Assembly (NCBI GenBank): GCA_051275515.1
Contig: JBNMOT010000002.1
Coordinates: 27,697 to 91,696, forward strand
Length of the DNA stretch: 64,000 nucleotides
Reading direction: 5' to 3'
Source: Oleispira sp051275515
GTDB lineage: Bacteria > Pseudomonadota > Gammaproteobacteria > Pseudomonadales > Oceanobacteraceae
Positions 8,778 to 17,128 of the stretch are shown in pieces (the first letter of the stretch is position 1; every line of letters begins with the position of its first letter). Below the pieces are notes generated by a model. The model worked only from the letters and a program-made list of their open reading frames with translations, did no database searches and was not told the origin of the DNA. A program made the position numbers and the translations under genes.

Positions 8778-9221
8778 CTAGTTTATTTGTATACGCTTGC
8801 TACTGTTTTTTTCTTCTTCAGGTATCGGGGCGCTCAATTTAAGAATGCCATTATCAAAGTTGGCATGAATATCACTTTCTTGAACGTGCTGGCCTAAATT
8901 GAAGCTCCGTACGAATTTTCCGTAGCGCCTTTCTTGACGAATGACTTTACCGTCTTTTTCTTCGGTTTTTTCTTCACTATTTTCAGCTTCAATGGATAAT
9001 ACGCCATTCTCTAACGATATGCTTATATCATCCTTATTGACCCCAGGTAATTCAGTACTGATAAGGTACTGACCTTCTTTTTCCGCTACATCAACTCTGG
9101 GCGTGAAAAACATACCTGCTCCATCTTCTCCATTTTCTCCATTTACCTTTTTAGTGCTAGAAAAAAAATGATCAAAAAAATGATCAAAATTGAACAATGA
9201 ATGTCTGGGAGTTAAGTTCAT
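8778..9221 (-). CDS. small heat-shock protein, Hsp20/alpha-crystallin family
   Basis: A 147-residue ATP-independent holdase chaperone. The alpha-crystallin domain covers about residues 37-135. It starts at TPRVDVAEKEGQY, contains the conserved ELPGVNKDDI and ENGVLSIEAE strands and ends in NGILKLSAPIP. The C-terminal tail has the I-x-I anchor (RIQIN) used for oligomer assembly. The N-terminus is short and Phe-rich (FNFDHFFDHFF), as is usual for substrate binding. It belongs to the class A/Hsp20 type (MNLTPRHS) rather than IbpA. A purine-rich ribosome binding site (AGAGGA) precedes the ATG, and a possible FNR/Anr-type box lies upstream. Confidence 0.92.
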   Translation of the reverse strand: MNLTPRHSLFNFDHFFDHFFSSTKKVNGENGEDGAGMFFTPRVDVAEKEGQYLISTELPGVNKDDISISLENGVLSIEAENSEEKTEEKDGKVIRQERRYGKFVRSFNLGQHVQESDIHANFDNGILKLSAPIPEEEKNSSKRIQIN

Positions 9222-9281
9222 AATCTATGTCCTCTGTGTGTTGAATGCAGACTTAGTATTCAACTTTTCAGCGTGGACTCC

Positions 9282-9295
9282 TTGATATAGGTCAA
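9282..9295 (-). promoter_or_regulatory. possible FNR/Anr-type box upstream of hsp20
   Basis: The minus strand reads TTGACCTATATCAA, which differs from the FNR/Anr consensus TTGAT-N4-ATCAA at one position. It lies 61-74 bases upstream of the hsp20 ATG, a distance compatible with activation. No good sigma-32 promoter was identified. The assignment is by eye only. Confidence 0.35.
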
Positions 9296-9375
9296 CAATA
9301 TAATTTTTAAATAAGCGTTAAAAAAAAGAGTTATAAAACGTAGATTATTTATTTGTATCGGTTATAAAACAGGGT

Positions 9376-10275
9376 TTAAAGTATTGAGTGCAATCGGCCA
9401 ATATTATCTTGAATGAAATCTAAAAATGTTTTTGTTTTTCGTGGAATCATCCGCGTTGGGTATAACACGGATACCGTTTGAGCTGCTAATGGATAGGGAG
9501 TATTCACTTGCTTTAGTGCCCCTAACCGTAGCTGTGGATCGGCGATATATTGCGGCAACTTAATCATGCCCATGCCACGTATGGCACCCATTAATCTCAT
9601 CTCGGCACTGTTCATATTCAAGCGGCCTGTAACGGCAATACTGAGGGTATCGGCGCGTCGGTCTTCTCTTTTATGAAATTGCCAGCTGCTTTCGTTATTT
9701 TCTAAAATAACGTGATAGGTGGATAAATCATTGAGTTCATTAATAGTGATTTGGGTCGCGCAGTGTGGGCTGCAATATATGCCTTGCGGTAAGCTCATGA
9801 GTTCACGAACAATCATGTCTGAGGCGGGTAGAGGGCTATCATGCACCGCAAATACCAGATCGTAATCACGGCTATTGTTGGGCAGCTCACCACTGTAATG
9901 ATTAATGGATAGATAAATTTCTTTGTATTGACTTATAAATTCAATTGCCAGCTGACCTATCTGCTGATTAAAGAACTCTTGCGGTAACAGTATCTTTAAC
10001 GACCCTCTTGGCTCTTCACGCCAGCCCTCCATAAAATACGAGACATCTTCTAAGCCTTCCATGAGAGGGGCTGCTTGCGTATATAACAGTTGGCCTGCTT
10101 CGGTTGCGGCGAGGTTACGGGGTCGGCGGTCTAATAAGCGGATGTTGAATTCAGTTTCCAGCTCAGTTAAATGACGCGACAAGCTGGACTTCGGCATGCC
10201 AAGGTCTATAGCCGCCTGTGTAACAGAGCCCGCCTGGAGGGTTTTGACGAAGAGTTTCAGATTATCGAGTTTCAT
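9376..10275 (-). CDS. LysR-family transcriptional regulator
   Basis: A 299-residue LysR-type regulator. The winged helix-turn-helix is at residues 1-60 (MKLDNLKLFVKTLQAGSVTQ, then AAIDLGMPKSSLSRHLTELE and RLLDRRPRNLAATEAG). A substrate-binding domain resembling periplasmic proteins follows from about residue 90. It belongs to the CrgA/PP-type branch, often linked to quinone or aldehyde stress genes, but no effector can be named. It is divergent from trxA across 186 bases that include a TTCCA-N4-TGGAA dyad, a plausible site for autoregulation and perhaps trxA control. Confidence 0.88.
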   Translation of the reverse strand: MKLDNLKLFVKTLQAGSVTQAAIDLGMPKSSLSRHLTELETEFNIRLLDRRPRNLAATEAGQLLYTQAAPLMEGLEDVSYFMEGWREEPRGSLKILLPQEFFNQQIGQLAIEFISQYKEIYLSINHYSGELPNNSRDYDLVFAVHDSPLPASDMIVRELMSLPQGIYCSPHCATQITINELNDLSTYHVILENNESSWQFHKREDRRADTLSIAVTGRLNMNSAEMRLMGAIRGMGMIKLPQYIADPQLRLGALKQVNTPYPLAAQTVSVLYPTRMIPRKTKTFLDFIQDNIGRLHSIL

Positions 10276-10335
10276 TTAAACCTTGGCTAGCACGGGGTGA
10301 TCACGAGGACATTCGCCTAAAGTGGCAAAAGTTCG

Positions 10336-10349
10336 TTCCAAATATGGAA
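10336..10349. promoter_or_regulatory. dyad between lysR and trxA, candidate regulator site
   Basis: TTCCA, AATA, TGGAA forms a 5+4+5 inverted repeat in the divergent intergenic region, 61 bases from the lysR start and 113 from the trxA start. LysR regulators usually bind such interrupted dyads beside their own gene. Binding is inferred. Confidence 0.35.
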
Positions 10350-10461
10350 TCTTTGTTTCTAATTATAGTGGCTAGTTCTATATCTGAGGTCAATTACAAT
10401 GTTCTTAGTTTCATTAAGCCCGTAAAAAATAGCTAACCCTAAATCAAATGAGGAAATAACG

Positions 10462-10794
10462 ATGTCGGATACTAATTTAGTACCTATGATTAATGCCGCT
10501 CAATTTGAGTCGGATGTGGAAGGTGGAGCGGGCGTGACCCTAGTCGATTTTTACGCCGACTGGTGTGGCCCTTGTAAGATGATTGCTCCAGTTTTAGAGC
10601 AACTGGCTGAAGAATTCGAAGGCCAATTAAAGATCGTTAAAATCAATGCCGATGAAGAAGCAGATGTATTGGCGAAATACGCCGTTCGGGGTCTACCGAC
10701 CATGATGGTCTTTAAAGACGGCCAATCAGTTGATGTGACCGTTGGGGCTCAGCCTTATCCTGCGATTAAGGCGATGTTACAGAAACATCTGTAA
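10462..10794 (+). CDS. trxA: thioredoxin
   Basis: A 110-residue cytoplasmic dithiol reductase with the active site WCGPCK (Cys35 and Cys38), the cis-proline in RGLPTMMVF, and the usual fold signatures VDFYADWC and KINADEEADVLAKY. The length matches E. coli thioredoxin 1. It is preceded by GAGGA at good spacing. Thioredoxin reduces ribonucleotide reductase, methionine sulfoxide reductases and peroxidases. The last 18 bases overlap the end of the convergent DUF2956-like gene. A divergent LysR gene upstream suggests possible redox-linked control. Confidence 0.95.
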   Translation: MSDTNLVPMINAAQFESDVEGGAGVTLVDFYADWCGPCKMIAPVLEQLAEEFEGQLKIVKINADEEADVLAKYAVRGLPTMMVFKDGQSVDVTVGAQPYPAIKAMLQKHL

Positions 10795-11121
10795 GTAGCT
10801 GATAAAACCCGCCCAGCTTAAAATCAACAAGCTCCAAGGAAGGTAGACCCAAAAACGGCTACCTTCTTTTTCTTCTACTATTTCTTCAAGTTGTTCACCA
10901 TCGGCTTTTAGTTTGGCTTTCTCTGTATTTATAAGACGCTGCTTGCGATGTTTATCCGCTTCTCGGGCTTTTGTTTTTTGTTGTTTCTTATATTCAGCAA
11001 TGCCTTTTTCTATGCCCTGACTAATCAGTTTTGTTTGTTCTTTTAGTTGCCCAGGCTTTTGAATGCTTTTAGCAATTTTTAATGCGTCTGTTTTGGTTTG
11101 ATCGGATAGGGGATTGGCCAT
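10777..11121 (-). CDS. DUF2956-like small membrane-anchored protein
   Basis: A 114-residue protein with a conserved N-terminal block (TKTDALKIAKSIQKPGQLKE, then QTKLISQGIEKGIAEYKKQQ), a lysine-rich linker likely to form a coiled coil (residues 45-85) and one C-terminal membrane helix (about 92-112). From memory this matches the DUF2956 family of Vibrio, Shewanella and relatives, whose function is unknown. It overlaps the 3' end of trxA by 18 bases and its start shares a base with the stop of the YedI-type gene upstream (ATTATTTTTCC junction near 11121), so it is probably cotranscribed with that gene. Confidence 0.7.
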   Translation of the reverse strand: MANPLSDQTKTDALKIAKSIQKPGQLKEQTKLISQGIEKGIAEYKKQQKTKAREADKHRKQRLINTEKAKLKADGEQLEEIVEEKEGSRFWVYLPWSLLILSWAGFISYLQMFL

Positions 11122-12062
11122 TATTTTTCCTGTTGAGTTATCTGAATAAATAGCGTCATAAGTGCGACTAATAAGCCGCCACTGATTAGGCCGACAGCTG
11201 CACCCGCGAACATAGGTAATAAAGCGGTAACCACTGTGCTACCAAAACCTTCGGCATAGTGATGAACGAATACTTCAGCACCTGGAATGCCGTGTAATAA
11301 AATACCACCACCGACCATGAACATTGCAATGGTGCCAACAATAGAGAGTGTTTTCATTAAAAAGGGCGCAAAGGCTAATAAACCTTGGCCAACCGAGTGT
11401 TTGAATTCCCCCCAGGCTGATGCCGTCGCGGTCTTGATGAGATACAAGCCGGCATCATCAATTTTAACAATCGCCGCCACAAAGCCATAAACCCCAAGAG
11501 TAAAGCCCAAGGCGAGTAGCGATAACACGGTTAGCTGAGTGGTGAAAGGCTCACCTTGAAGCGTGCCTAGAATAATCACAATGATTTCCGCCGACAGTAT
11601 GAAATCGGTACGAATCGCCCCTTGAATTTTATCTTTCTCAAATTCGACTAGGTCAATATCGGGCTGCAGCAGTGCTTGACGCAGGCTTTCTTTATGGGCT
11701 GCCTCAGCGTCTTTATGGAGAAAACGTTTGGCAAAAGAATGCGCGATCTTTTCAAAACCTTCGTAGCATAAATAGGCGCCCCCCAGCATCAGCAAAATAA
11801 TAATTGCCCAAGGGGCGATTGCACTGATTAATAACGCCGCAGGCACTAGGATAAGTTTATTTAGCAAAGATCCTTTGGTGACGGCCCAAATTACTGGCAG
11901 TTCGCGTTCTGCTCTTACCCCCGACACTTGCTCGGCATTTAAGGCTAAATCATCGCCTAATACACCGGCGGTTTTTTTAGCGGCGACCTTTGATAATATC
12001 GCAACGTCATCCAGTACGCTGGCGATATCATCAATGAGCATTAATAAGCTGCTTCCTGCCAT
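11121..12062 (-). CDS. yedI: YedI/DUF808 family inner-membrane protein
   Basis: A 313-residue integral membrane protein. The N-terminus MAGSSLLMLIDDIASVLDDVA and the block KKTAGVLGDDLALNAEQVSG are hallmarks of the DUF808/YedI family. About six to eight hydrophobic segments follow, with a soluble loop around residues 110-150. The function of the family is not established; some members are thought to be transport-related. The stop touches the start of the DUF2956-like gene, so the two form a small operon on the minus strand. The family call is strong; the role is unknown. Confidence 0.85.
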   Translation of the reverse strand: MAGSSLLMLIDDIASVLDDVAILSKVAAKKTAGVLGDDLALNAEQVSGVRAERELPVIWAVTKGSLLNKLILVPAALLISAIAPWAIIILLMLGGAYLCYEGFEKIAHSFAKRFLHKDAEAAHKESLRQALLQPDIDLVEFEKDKIQGAIRTDFILSAEIIVIILGTLQGEPFTTQLTVLSLLALGFTLGVYGFVAAIVKIDDAGLYLIKTATASAWGEFKHSVGQGLLAFAPFLMKTLSIVGTIAMFMVGGGILLHGIPGAEVFVHHYAEGFGSTVVTALLPMFAGAAVGLISGGLLVALMTLFIQITQQEK

Positions 12063-12099
12063 GGTATTTTCCTAATAGCATTCTTTATTGATGAGGTTA

Positions 12100-12978
12100 T
12101 TAAAAATTGTTAAAGGTCATTGCCTGACGAATCAGGTTACCTTTGGAAATGTTGAATTTAGATATTTTAGCCAATGTATCTTCTGGTCCTAGTAGTTTAT
12201 TCACTATTTGTTCCTCGTTTAACCCTGCCTGCATCAATGTTTGTGAGTCATGACAGAGTCCTAATAAGTTTTCTAGTTTTTCTTCTAAGGCTTTTTTACC
12301 CGGTTCCACGATGCCTCGGTGAGGGCAAAATAATATTTCAAAATCGAGGGTGATCAGCTTTCTTAAACTATCAATTAATAGCGTGAGGTTTTCATCCGCC
12401 CGCAAATACTTGAGCGATTTCGAGATATACATATCACCACTGAATAAATATTTTTGCTCGGGTAAAAACAAACAGGTGAGATCTTTTGCGTGGCCAGGGG
12501 TAGGAATGGCAATAACCTGAACTTGGCTCGGGCTATTGTCATTAATACTTAAACGCTCTGGCAGGGTTTGAGTTGGGACTTTTAACGGGCTACCCCAGAT
12601 CAGTTTTTGTAATAAAGGGGTTGGATAGCCTTTGGCTAATTTCTCTTGTCCTAGTAAAGGCGCATAGGGCAATAGCTTTTTAAGCTTGCTGATGCGGTTG
12701 GCATTACCACTATGATCTTCATGGTGGTGAGTGATTAAGAGCGTTTTAATCGATAACGGTTTTAATACCCGCTTAATCGTCGACCATTGATTGCTCGGGC
12801 CAGCATCGATTAACGTTTCACCGATGCGATATATAATGAAGGTGGTATTGATACCAAAATCAAAGCGTCCCGTTCGGAAACCATAGACGCTATAAGGACC
12901 ATTTTCATAGACATAAGTATTGCGGACAGTCATGTAACAGGCTCGGCTATTATTATCATTCGGTAAATAGCTAAGCAT
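12100..12978 (-). CDS. metallo-beta-lactamase fold hydrolase
   Basis: A 292-residue MBL-fold protein with the binuclear metal site HHHEDH (following LLIT), a second histidine in TPGHAKDL, the bridging Asp in FSGDMYI and a late His in CPHRG. This is the glyoxalase II-like/LACTB2-like subgroup. The C-terminal helical part after residue 220 resembles the substrate-covering tail of that group. Probably a cytoplasmic thioester or nucleic-acid hydrolase; the substrate is not readable. The start is uncertain: an in-frame ATG at 12933 begins MTVRNTYVYENGPYSVY and may be the true one. Neither has a clear ribosome binding site. Confidence 0.8.
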   Translation of the reverse strand: MLSYLPNDNNSRACYMTVRNTYVYENGPYSVYGFRTGRFDFGINTTFIIYRIGETLIDAGPSNQWSTIKRVLKPLSIKTLLITHHHEDHSGNANRISKLKKLLPYAPLLGQEKLAKGYPTPLLQKLIWGSPLKVPTQTLPERLSINDNSPSQVQVIAIPTPGHAKDLTCLFLPEQKYLFSGDMYISKSLKYLRADENLTLLIDSLRKLITLDFEILFCPHRGIVEPGKKALEEKLENLLGLCHDSQTLMQAGLNEEQIVNKLLGPEDTLAKISKFNISKGNLIRQAMTFNNF

Positions 12979-13306
12979 GTTAGCAGCTTTTAAGGGTCTT
13001 TGATTCGCTTTAGCAATGAACTAATCTTTTCCTTGTGCAGCAGAGCTGCCTGCGGCAATGGCTTTAATACTTTATTCTTTATTGTCCCCCAGCATGACAT
13101 CCCATAACGGCGTTATTAACCTTTTATCTACTCGCTATAATAGGGTATTAATTAATCCTTTATATTGCCCTAGATTATCTTTGCCAGTGATTAGCGACTG
13201 ATGCCTCTCGGGATCTATTGCTAAAGCCCTATTTTTGATCACTGGCCGATGGGGTGAACAATAGGTACAATCTAACCATCTTAAGCAATTTAAAAGAATG
13301 ATTACG
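12979..13306. other. intergenic region with a long-range inverted repeat
   Basis: No gene was seen. A perfect 9-base inverted repeat (GCCAGTGAT at 13183-13191, ATCACTGGC at 13238-13246) encloses 46 bases, with an inner TAGC/GCTA pair. It lies 60-125 bases upstream of the YebC-type gene and could fold in its leader or serve as a paired operator. A small GCAGC-AGA-GCTGC dyad lies at 13037-13049. Confidence 0.35.
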
Positions 13307-14032
13307 ATGGGCAGAGCGTATCAGAACCGTAAATTGTCGATGGCTAAAACGGCATCGGCAAAAACCAAAGTATATTCCAGATATGGCCGTGAAATCTATG
13401 TTTGCGCAAAAGCAGGGGGCGCAGACCCGACTGCTAACTTGTCGCTACGGGGAATGATAGAGCGTGCAAAGAAAGACCAAGTTCCGTCTCACGTTATTGA
13501 TAAAGCTCTGGCAAAAGCGACGTCTGGTGTTGGCGAAAACTATGTGCCGGCATTGTATGAAGGTATGGGCCCTGGTGGCGTTATGGTACTTATCGGTTGT
13601 TTAACCGATAACGGTAACCGTACTTTTGGTGATATTCGGGGTGTTTTTACTAAGAATAAAGTGAAAGTAGGCAGCCAAGGTTCTGTGTTACATATGTTCG
13701 ATCATCGTGCGATGTTTGTATTTGCGGGTGATGACGAAGATGCAGCATTAGAAACCTTAATGGAAGCGGATGTTGATGTCAGTGACATCGACTGTGAAGA
13801 CGCCATGGTGACGGTATTAACGCCGCCTAATGAATACTTCAAAACTCAAACAGCATTAACTGAAATGAATGCTGATATTGATTTTGAAGTACAAGAGATC
13901 ACTTATTTACCGCAGATGGATCATCCCGTTACCGGAGATGCAGTGGCGATGTTCGAACGTTTTCTTGATATGTTGAATGAATTGGAAGACGTACAAGAAA
14001 TCTACCATAACGGTACATTTGCAGATGAATAG
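13307..14032 (+). CDS. yeeN: YebC/PmpR-family protein, YeeN type
   Basis: A 241-residue member of the YebC family, DNA- or ribosome-associated proteins; some act as transcription regulators and others ease stalled translation. The start MGRAYQNRK is typical of the short YeeN-like branch, so the ATG at 13307 is preferred to the ATG three codons earlier. Conserved blocks include GREIYVCAKAGGADP, the helix VIDKALAKA, YEGMGPGGVMV and NRTFGDIRGVFTK, and the end DVQEIYHNG. It is not linked to ruvC as yebC usually is, which agrees with the YeeN paralogue. It is followed at 14035-14051 by a small CAGCC/GGCTG hairpin and T-rich sequence. Confidence 0.88.
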   Translation: MGRAYQNRKLSMAKTASAKTKVYSRYGREIYVCAKAGGADPTANLSLRGMIERAKKDQVPSHVIDKALAKATSGVGENYVPALYEGMGPGGVMVLIGCLTDNGNRTFGDIRGVFTKNKVKVGSQGSVLHMFDHRAMFVFAGDDEDAALETLMEADVDVSDIDCEDAMVTVLTPPNEYFKTQTALTEMNADIDFEVQEITYLPQMDHPVTGDAVAMFERFLDMLNELEDVQEIYHNGTFADE

Positions 14033-14034
14033 TG

Positions 14035-14060
14035 CAGCCAATTAATGGCTGTTTAATTTA
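14035..14060 (+). terminator. weak intrinsic terminator after the YebC-type gene
   Basis: CAGCC and GGCTG pair around a 7-base loop immediately after the stop codon, followed by TTTAATTT. The stem is only five base pairs. A second perfect hairpin (GGCAAG/CTTGCC, 4-base loop) at 14078-14093 may assist. Confidence 0.4.
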
Positions 14061-14182
14061 AAGTCGTCCATGGGAGTGGCAAGAATCCTTGCCCTTCCTG
14101 CCTTGTTCATCATGTCATTAAAGAGTGTACAAAAATTAAAATTGGCTTAATGTAATGGTTCAATCTATTGCTAGGAAGAGCC

Positions 14183-14635
14183 ATGCGAATTTCAGTCAGT
14201 TTGTCCCTTATATTACTATCGTCTTCACTGCTGGGCTGCGCTGGTACGATGCCTAGTGATTTGGGTCTTGTTGGTGATTCTGAGTTGCGTCCCTGTCCTG
14301 ATAAACCGAATTGTGTGCAAACTTACGATGCCCTCGATGCTTCCCATTTTCAATTGCCTTTAGCGCTTAAACAAGATGAGACGCAGACAGCGCTTGCAAT
14401 TACCTCTGCTATTAACGAAACAGGTGGCAAGATAATCAGCGAAACCGCATTAGTGCCTTCAGGATATTATTTGCATGTAGAATATGAAAGTGATTGGCTT
14501 AAATTCGTCGATGATGTTGAGGTCGTCATTAAGGATGGGTTTATTCATATTCGTTCAGCGTCGCGATTAGGGCATTCTGACTTAGGTGCGAATGCGGAAC
14601 GCTTTGAAAAAATTAAAGCGGCTTATGCAAAGTGA
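14183..14635 (+). CDS. DUF1499 family lipoprotein
   Basis: A 150-residue predicted lipoprotein. The N-terminus is a signal peptide ending in the lipobox LLGC. The mature part has the DUF1499 features: a CPDKPNCVQT motif near the start and a YLHVEYES...FVDDVEV strand pair. The longer frame starts at a TTG, but the ATG at 14183 has AGGAAGAG at proper spacing and gives a normal signal peptide. Its stop overlaps the GTG of the next gene (GTGA), so the two are translationally coupled. The function of DUF1499 is unknown. Confidence 0.85.
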   Translation: MRISVSLSLILLSSSLLGCAGTMPSDLGLVGDSELRPCPDKPNCVQTYDALDASHFQLPLALKQDETQTALAITSAINETGGKIISETALVPSGYYLHVEYESDWLKFVDDVEVVIKDGFIHIRSASRLGHSDLGANAERFEKIKAAYAK

Positions 14636-15582
14636 CTGCGATCAACGATGAAAAAATCATTAGTCTGCTTGCATGGCAAGCCGGTGGTGATTTTTTTAAA
14701 TATCACCGGTTTGATCGTCATTACAATATCTTCTATCGAGACAGTGCACAGCATTCACCAGAAGCGCTGACAAAACCTACTCTATTATTAATACACGGTT
14801 TCCCAACGGCGAGTATTGACTGGCATGGGGTCTGGCCATCGTTCAATAAGTTTTTCCGATTAATTACTCTGGATATGATGGGTTTTGGTTTATCCGACAA
14901 GCCTAAAGATTATCAATACAGTATTCATGACCAAGCTGATATTGTTCAAAGCCTATTAAATACGTTAGGGGTGGGTGATTATCACATCTTGGCCCACGAC
15001 TATGGTGATACGGTTGCGCAAGAATTATTAGCTCGGCAATCTGAACGCAAAGCATTAACATCAGACTCTCACCGAGAGGGTCCAATACTCAGTACTATTT
15101 TATTAAATGGGGGGCTATTTCCTGAAACCCATCGTCCGGTATTAATGCAAAAGTTGTTGGCATCCGTGGCGGGTGCTTGGCTTATTAAGTTTTATTCTTT
15201 TACAAAGTTTAAAGCAACGTTCAAACATATTTGCGCCCAGACTATTGGTGAAGATACATTACGTATTTATTGGGAACTTTTGCAGCATAATAAGGGTACC
15301 GCCGTGATGCCTAAGTTGATTCGTTATATGCAAGAACGCAAAGAATCTCGATCACGGTGGGTTGAAGTACTCGAGCAGAATCGTTTACCCATGCGGTTAA
15401 TTAATGGTATATCGGATCCTATTTCGGGAGCGCATATGGTTAAGCGTTATAAGCACTTGATTGATGAGCCTGATGTGATTGAGCTCGAAAACGTAGGGCA
15501 TTACCCGCAAGTAGAAGCACCGCAGCAAGTAATATCGGCTGCGATGGCCTTCTGGCAGAAATATGGAATTATCGAACCTTGA
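14632..15582 (+). CDS. alpha/beta hydrolase of the MEST/epoxide hydrolase-like type
   Basis: A 316-residue alpha/beta-hydrolase. The oxyanion region is HGFPTASIDWHG, and the nucleophile elbow is HDYGDT with an aspartate nucleophile, as in haloalkane dehalogenases and epoxide hydrolases rather than serine esterases. The catalytic His is in NVGHYPQVE. Beyond the core, the blocks AQELLAR, LNGGLFPETHRP, RYMQERK and SRWVEVL recall the vertebrate MEST/PEG1 protein (from memory). There is no signal peptide. It begins with a GTG that overlaps the stop of the DUF1499 lipoprotein gene and ends 25 bases from a convergent FAD oxidoreductase. The substrate is unknown. Confidence 0.85.
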   Translation: MTAINDEKIISLLAWQAGGDFFKYHRFDRHYNIFYRDSAQHSPEALTKPTLLLIHGFPTASIDWHGVWPSFNKFFRLITLDMMGFGLSDKPKDYQYSIHDQADIVQSLLNTLGVGDYHILAHDYGDTVAQELLARQSERKALTSDSHREGPILSTILLNGGLFPETHRPVLMQKLLASVAGAWLIKFYSFTKFKATFKHICAQTIGEDTLRIYWELLQHNKGTAVMPKLIRYMQERKESRSRWVEVLEQNRLPMRLINGISDPISGAHMVKRYKHLIDEPDVIELENVGHYPQVEAPQQVISAAMAFWQKYGIIEP

Positions 15583-15607
15583 ATCTTGAATGGCTACTCG
15601 GACGATA

Positions 15608-16876
15608 TTACCAAGGTGTTTTAACGCCCAGTTTATTAGCAACCTGCAGTGATGATCGCACCCCCGCTTCTAATAAAGGAATGCCGCCGCCTAGGTATGA
15701 TCCACAAAACCAAATACGATTATCCGCGTTATCCATTGATCCCTGAATGTCTTTTATGTGCCGTAACGTCTCAAAACTCATCACTGGACGTTCAAAGGTA
15801 ACGCGGGCTAACGTTTTTTCTGGCTCAATGGAGGTGGTGGGATTCCAAGTTTGAAAAACAGGCAAGCACTCTTTGACTGACGGCATTGATTTATTCAAGC
15901 ACACCGTTGCCATAGGTCTTTGTTGATCTTTATCAACAGAATAGCAAACGGGTGAGAGCTCTTGCCAAGGACGAGGATAAATACTGATATCTCTATGTAC
16001 GACCATCTCGCTGGTGGCAAACTTAATCTGCTTAAGATGGTCGGCAAGTTCTGGATGAGCCTCTGTAATCATGGCGCTCGCATGCTGAGGCTGAGTGGCA
16101 ATGACTACATGATCAAAAGAATAGTGCTCTCCTGTTGCCAGTTGTAAATTAATATCGCCGTCAGTATGGGAAATATTGGCAATGTTACTGTGAGTTTTAA
16201 TCGCATAATCTTGGGTCATTCTTGCCACAATATCGGCAACGCCATGAGTCGCTTTCCAAACTCCCTTATCTGTCACGCCACAGGCAAGATAACCAATAAT
16301 GATATGCGCAGGGTATTGTTTAATACTGTCGTAATCACACGTACATATTGTCGATAGCATAGGCAGTAAGACTTGATCGATAAAGGCTGGCTTAGCGTGT
16401 GGATATTCTAGTAAAAACTCGCCAAAAGTGAGTTCATTAATAAGTGCAAGATTGATTTTTTTTATTTCATAAAAAAATTTAAGCGCGGCCATGCCCAATA
16501 TTAAGTTCGTGCGCGATAAACGCTTGGGGCTGTTTAAAAAAGAAAAGCTACGTTGGCCAATATGATAATTTTTATAATGAAAAATATCGCCACCGGTATG
16601 AGTAAAAAAAGCGCCGGCGTGATCTGTTCTTTCGATTTTAACGCCTAATGTTTGATAAAGCTTGAAGAGCTCGTGGTAATAACCCGCGGTGATTACACGC
16701 AATGGGATATCAATTTCAACTTTGTGTCCATTATTACCCACATCAACAGCATAGGCTCCCATGCCCGGTTTTGCATGGCGTTCAAATAAGGTGACTTGAT
16801 ACTGGTCTTTTAAAAGCCACGCCGCGGATAATCCCGCAATACCACTGCCTATTACGGCTAACGTTGGTTTGATCAT
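15608..16876 (-). CDS. FAD-dependent amine oxidase-like oxidoreductase
   Basis: A 422-residue flavoprotein with the N-terminal dinucleotide fold VIGSGIAGLSAAWLL and the ERHAKPGM segment that follows it. A C-terminal FAD contact, FCGSYLGGGIPLLEAGVRS, matches NAD(P)-binding/amine-oxidase proteins of the COG2907 type. Such proteins are often clustered with cyclopropane fatty acid synthase-like and DUF1365 genes, but none of these is present here; the neighbours are a MEST-like hydrolase (convergent) and a potassium channel (divergent). The substrate is unknown. It is probably soluble. Confidence 0.8.
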   Translation of the reverse strand: MIKPTLAVIGSGIAGLSAAWLLKDQYQVTLFERHAKPGMGAYAVDVGNNGHKVEIDIPLRVITAGYYHELFKLYQTLGVKIERTDHAGAFFTHTGGDIFHYKNYHIGQRSFSFLNSPKRLSRTNLILGMAALKFFYEIKKINLALINELTFGEFLLEYPHAKPAFIDQVLLPMLSTICTCDYDSIKQYPAHIIIGYLACGVTDKGVWKATHGVADIVARMTQDYAIKTHSNIANISHTDGDINLQLATGEHYSFDHVVIATQPQHASAMITEAHPELADHLKQIKFATSEMVVHRDISIYPRPWQELSPVCYSVDKDQQRPMATVCLNKSMPSVKECLPVFQTWNPTTSIEPEKTLARVTFERPVMSFETLRHIKDIQGSMDNADNRIWFCGSYLGGGIPLLEAGVRSSLQVANKLGVKTPW

Positions 16877-17128
16877 TATTTATCTTTACCTATACCGATA
16901 TCATTAGTCCAAATTCTATCATTAATGATGTGGAAACATTGTTTTAATTATGGCGCTACTGATCGTGTTTTGTACCCTATTAAAACCGTCGCGGAATGAC
17001 TTTTTGGACGATGAAAGTATTATTGATTAGCGATGATCAATAGGGCTTGTGCGCAAGCGGGCTGCGTTAAGATCATGCTATAGTCTGCTTATATTATAAG
17101 TAGCTTATTATCTTTTGAAGGAATGCAC

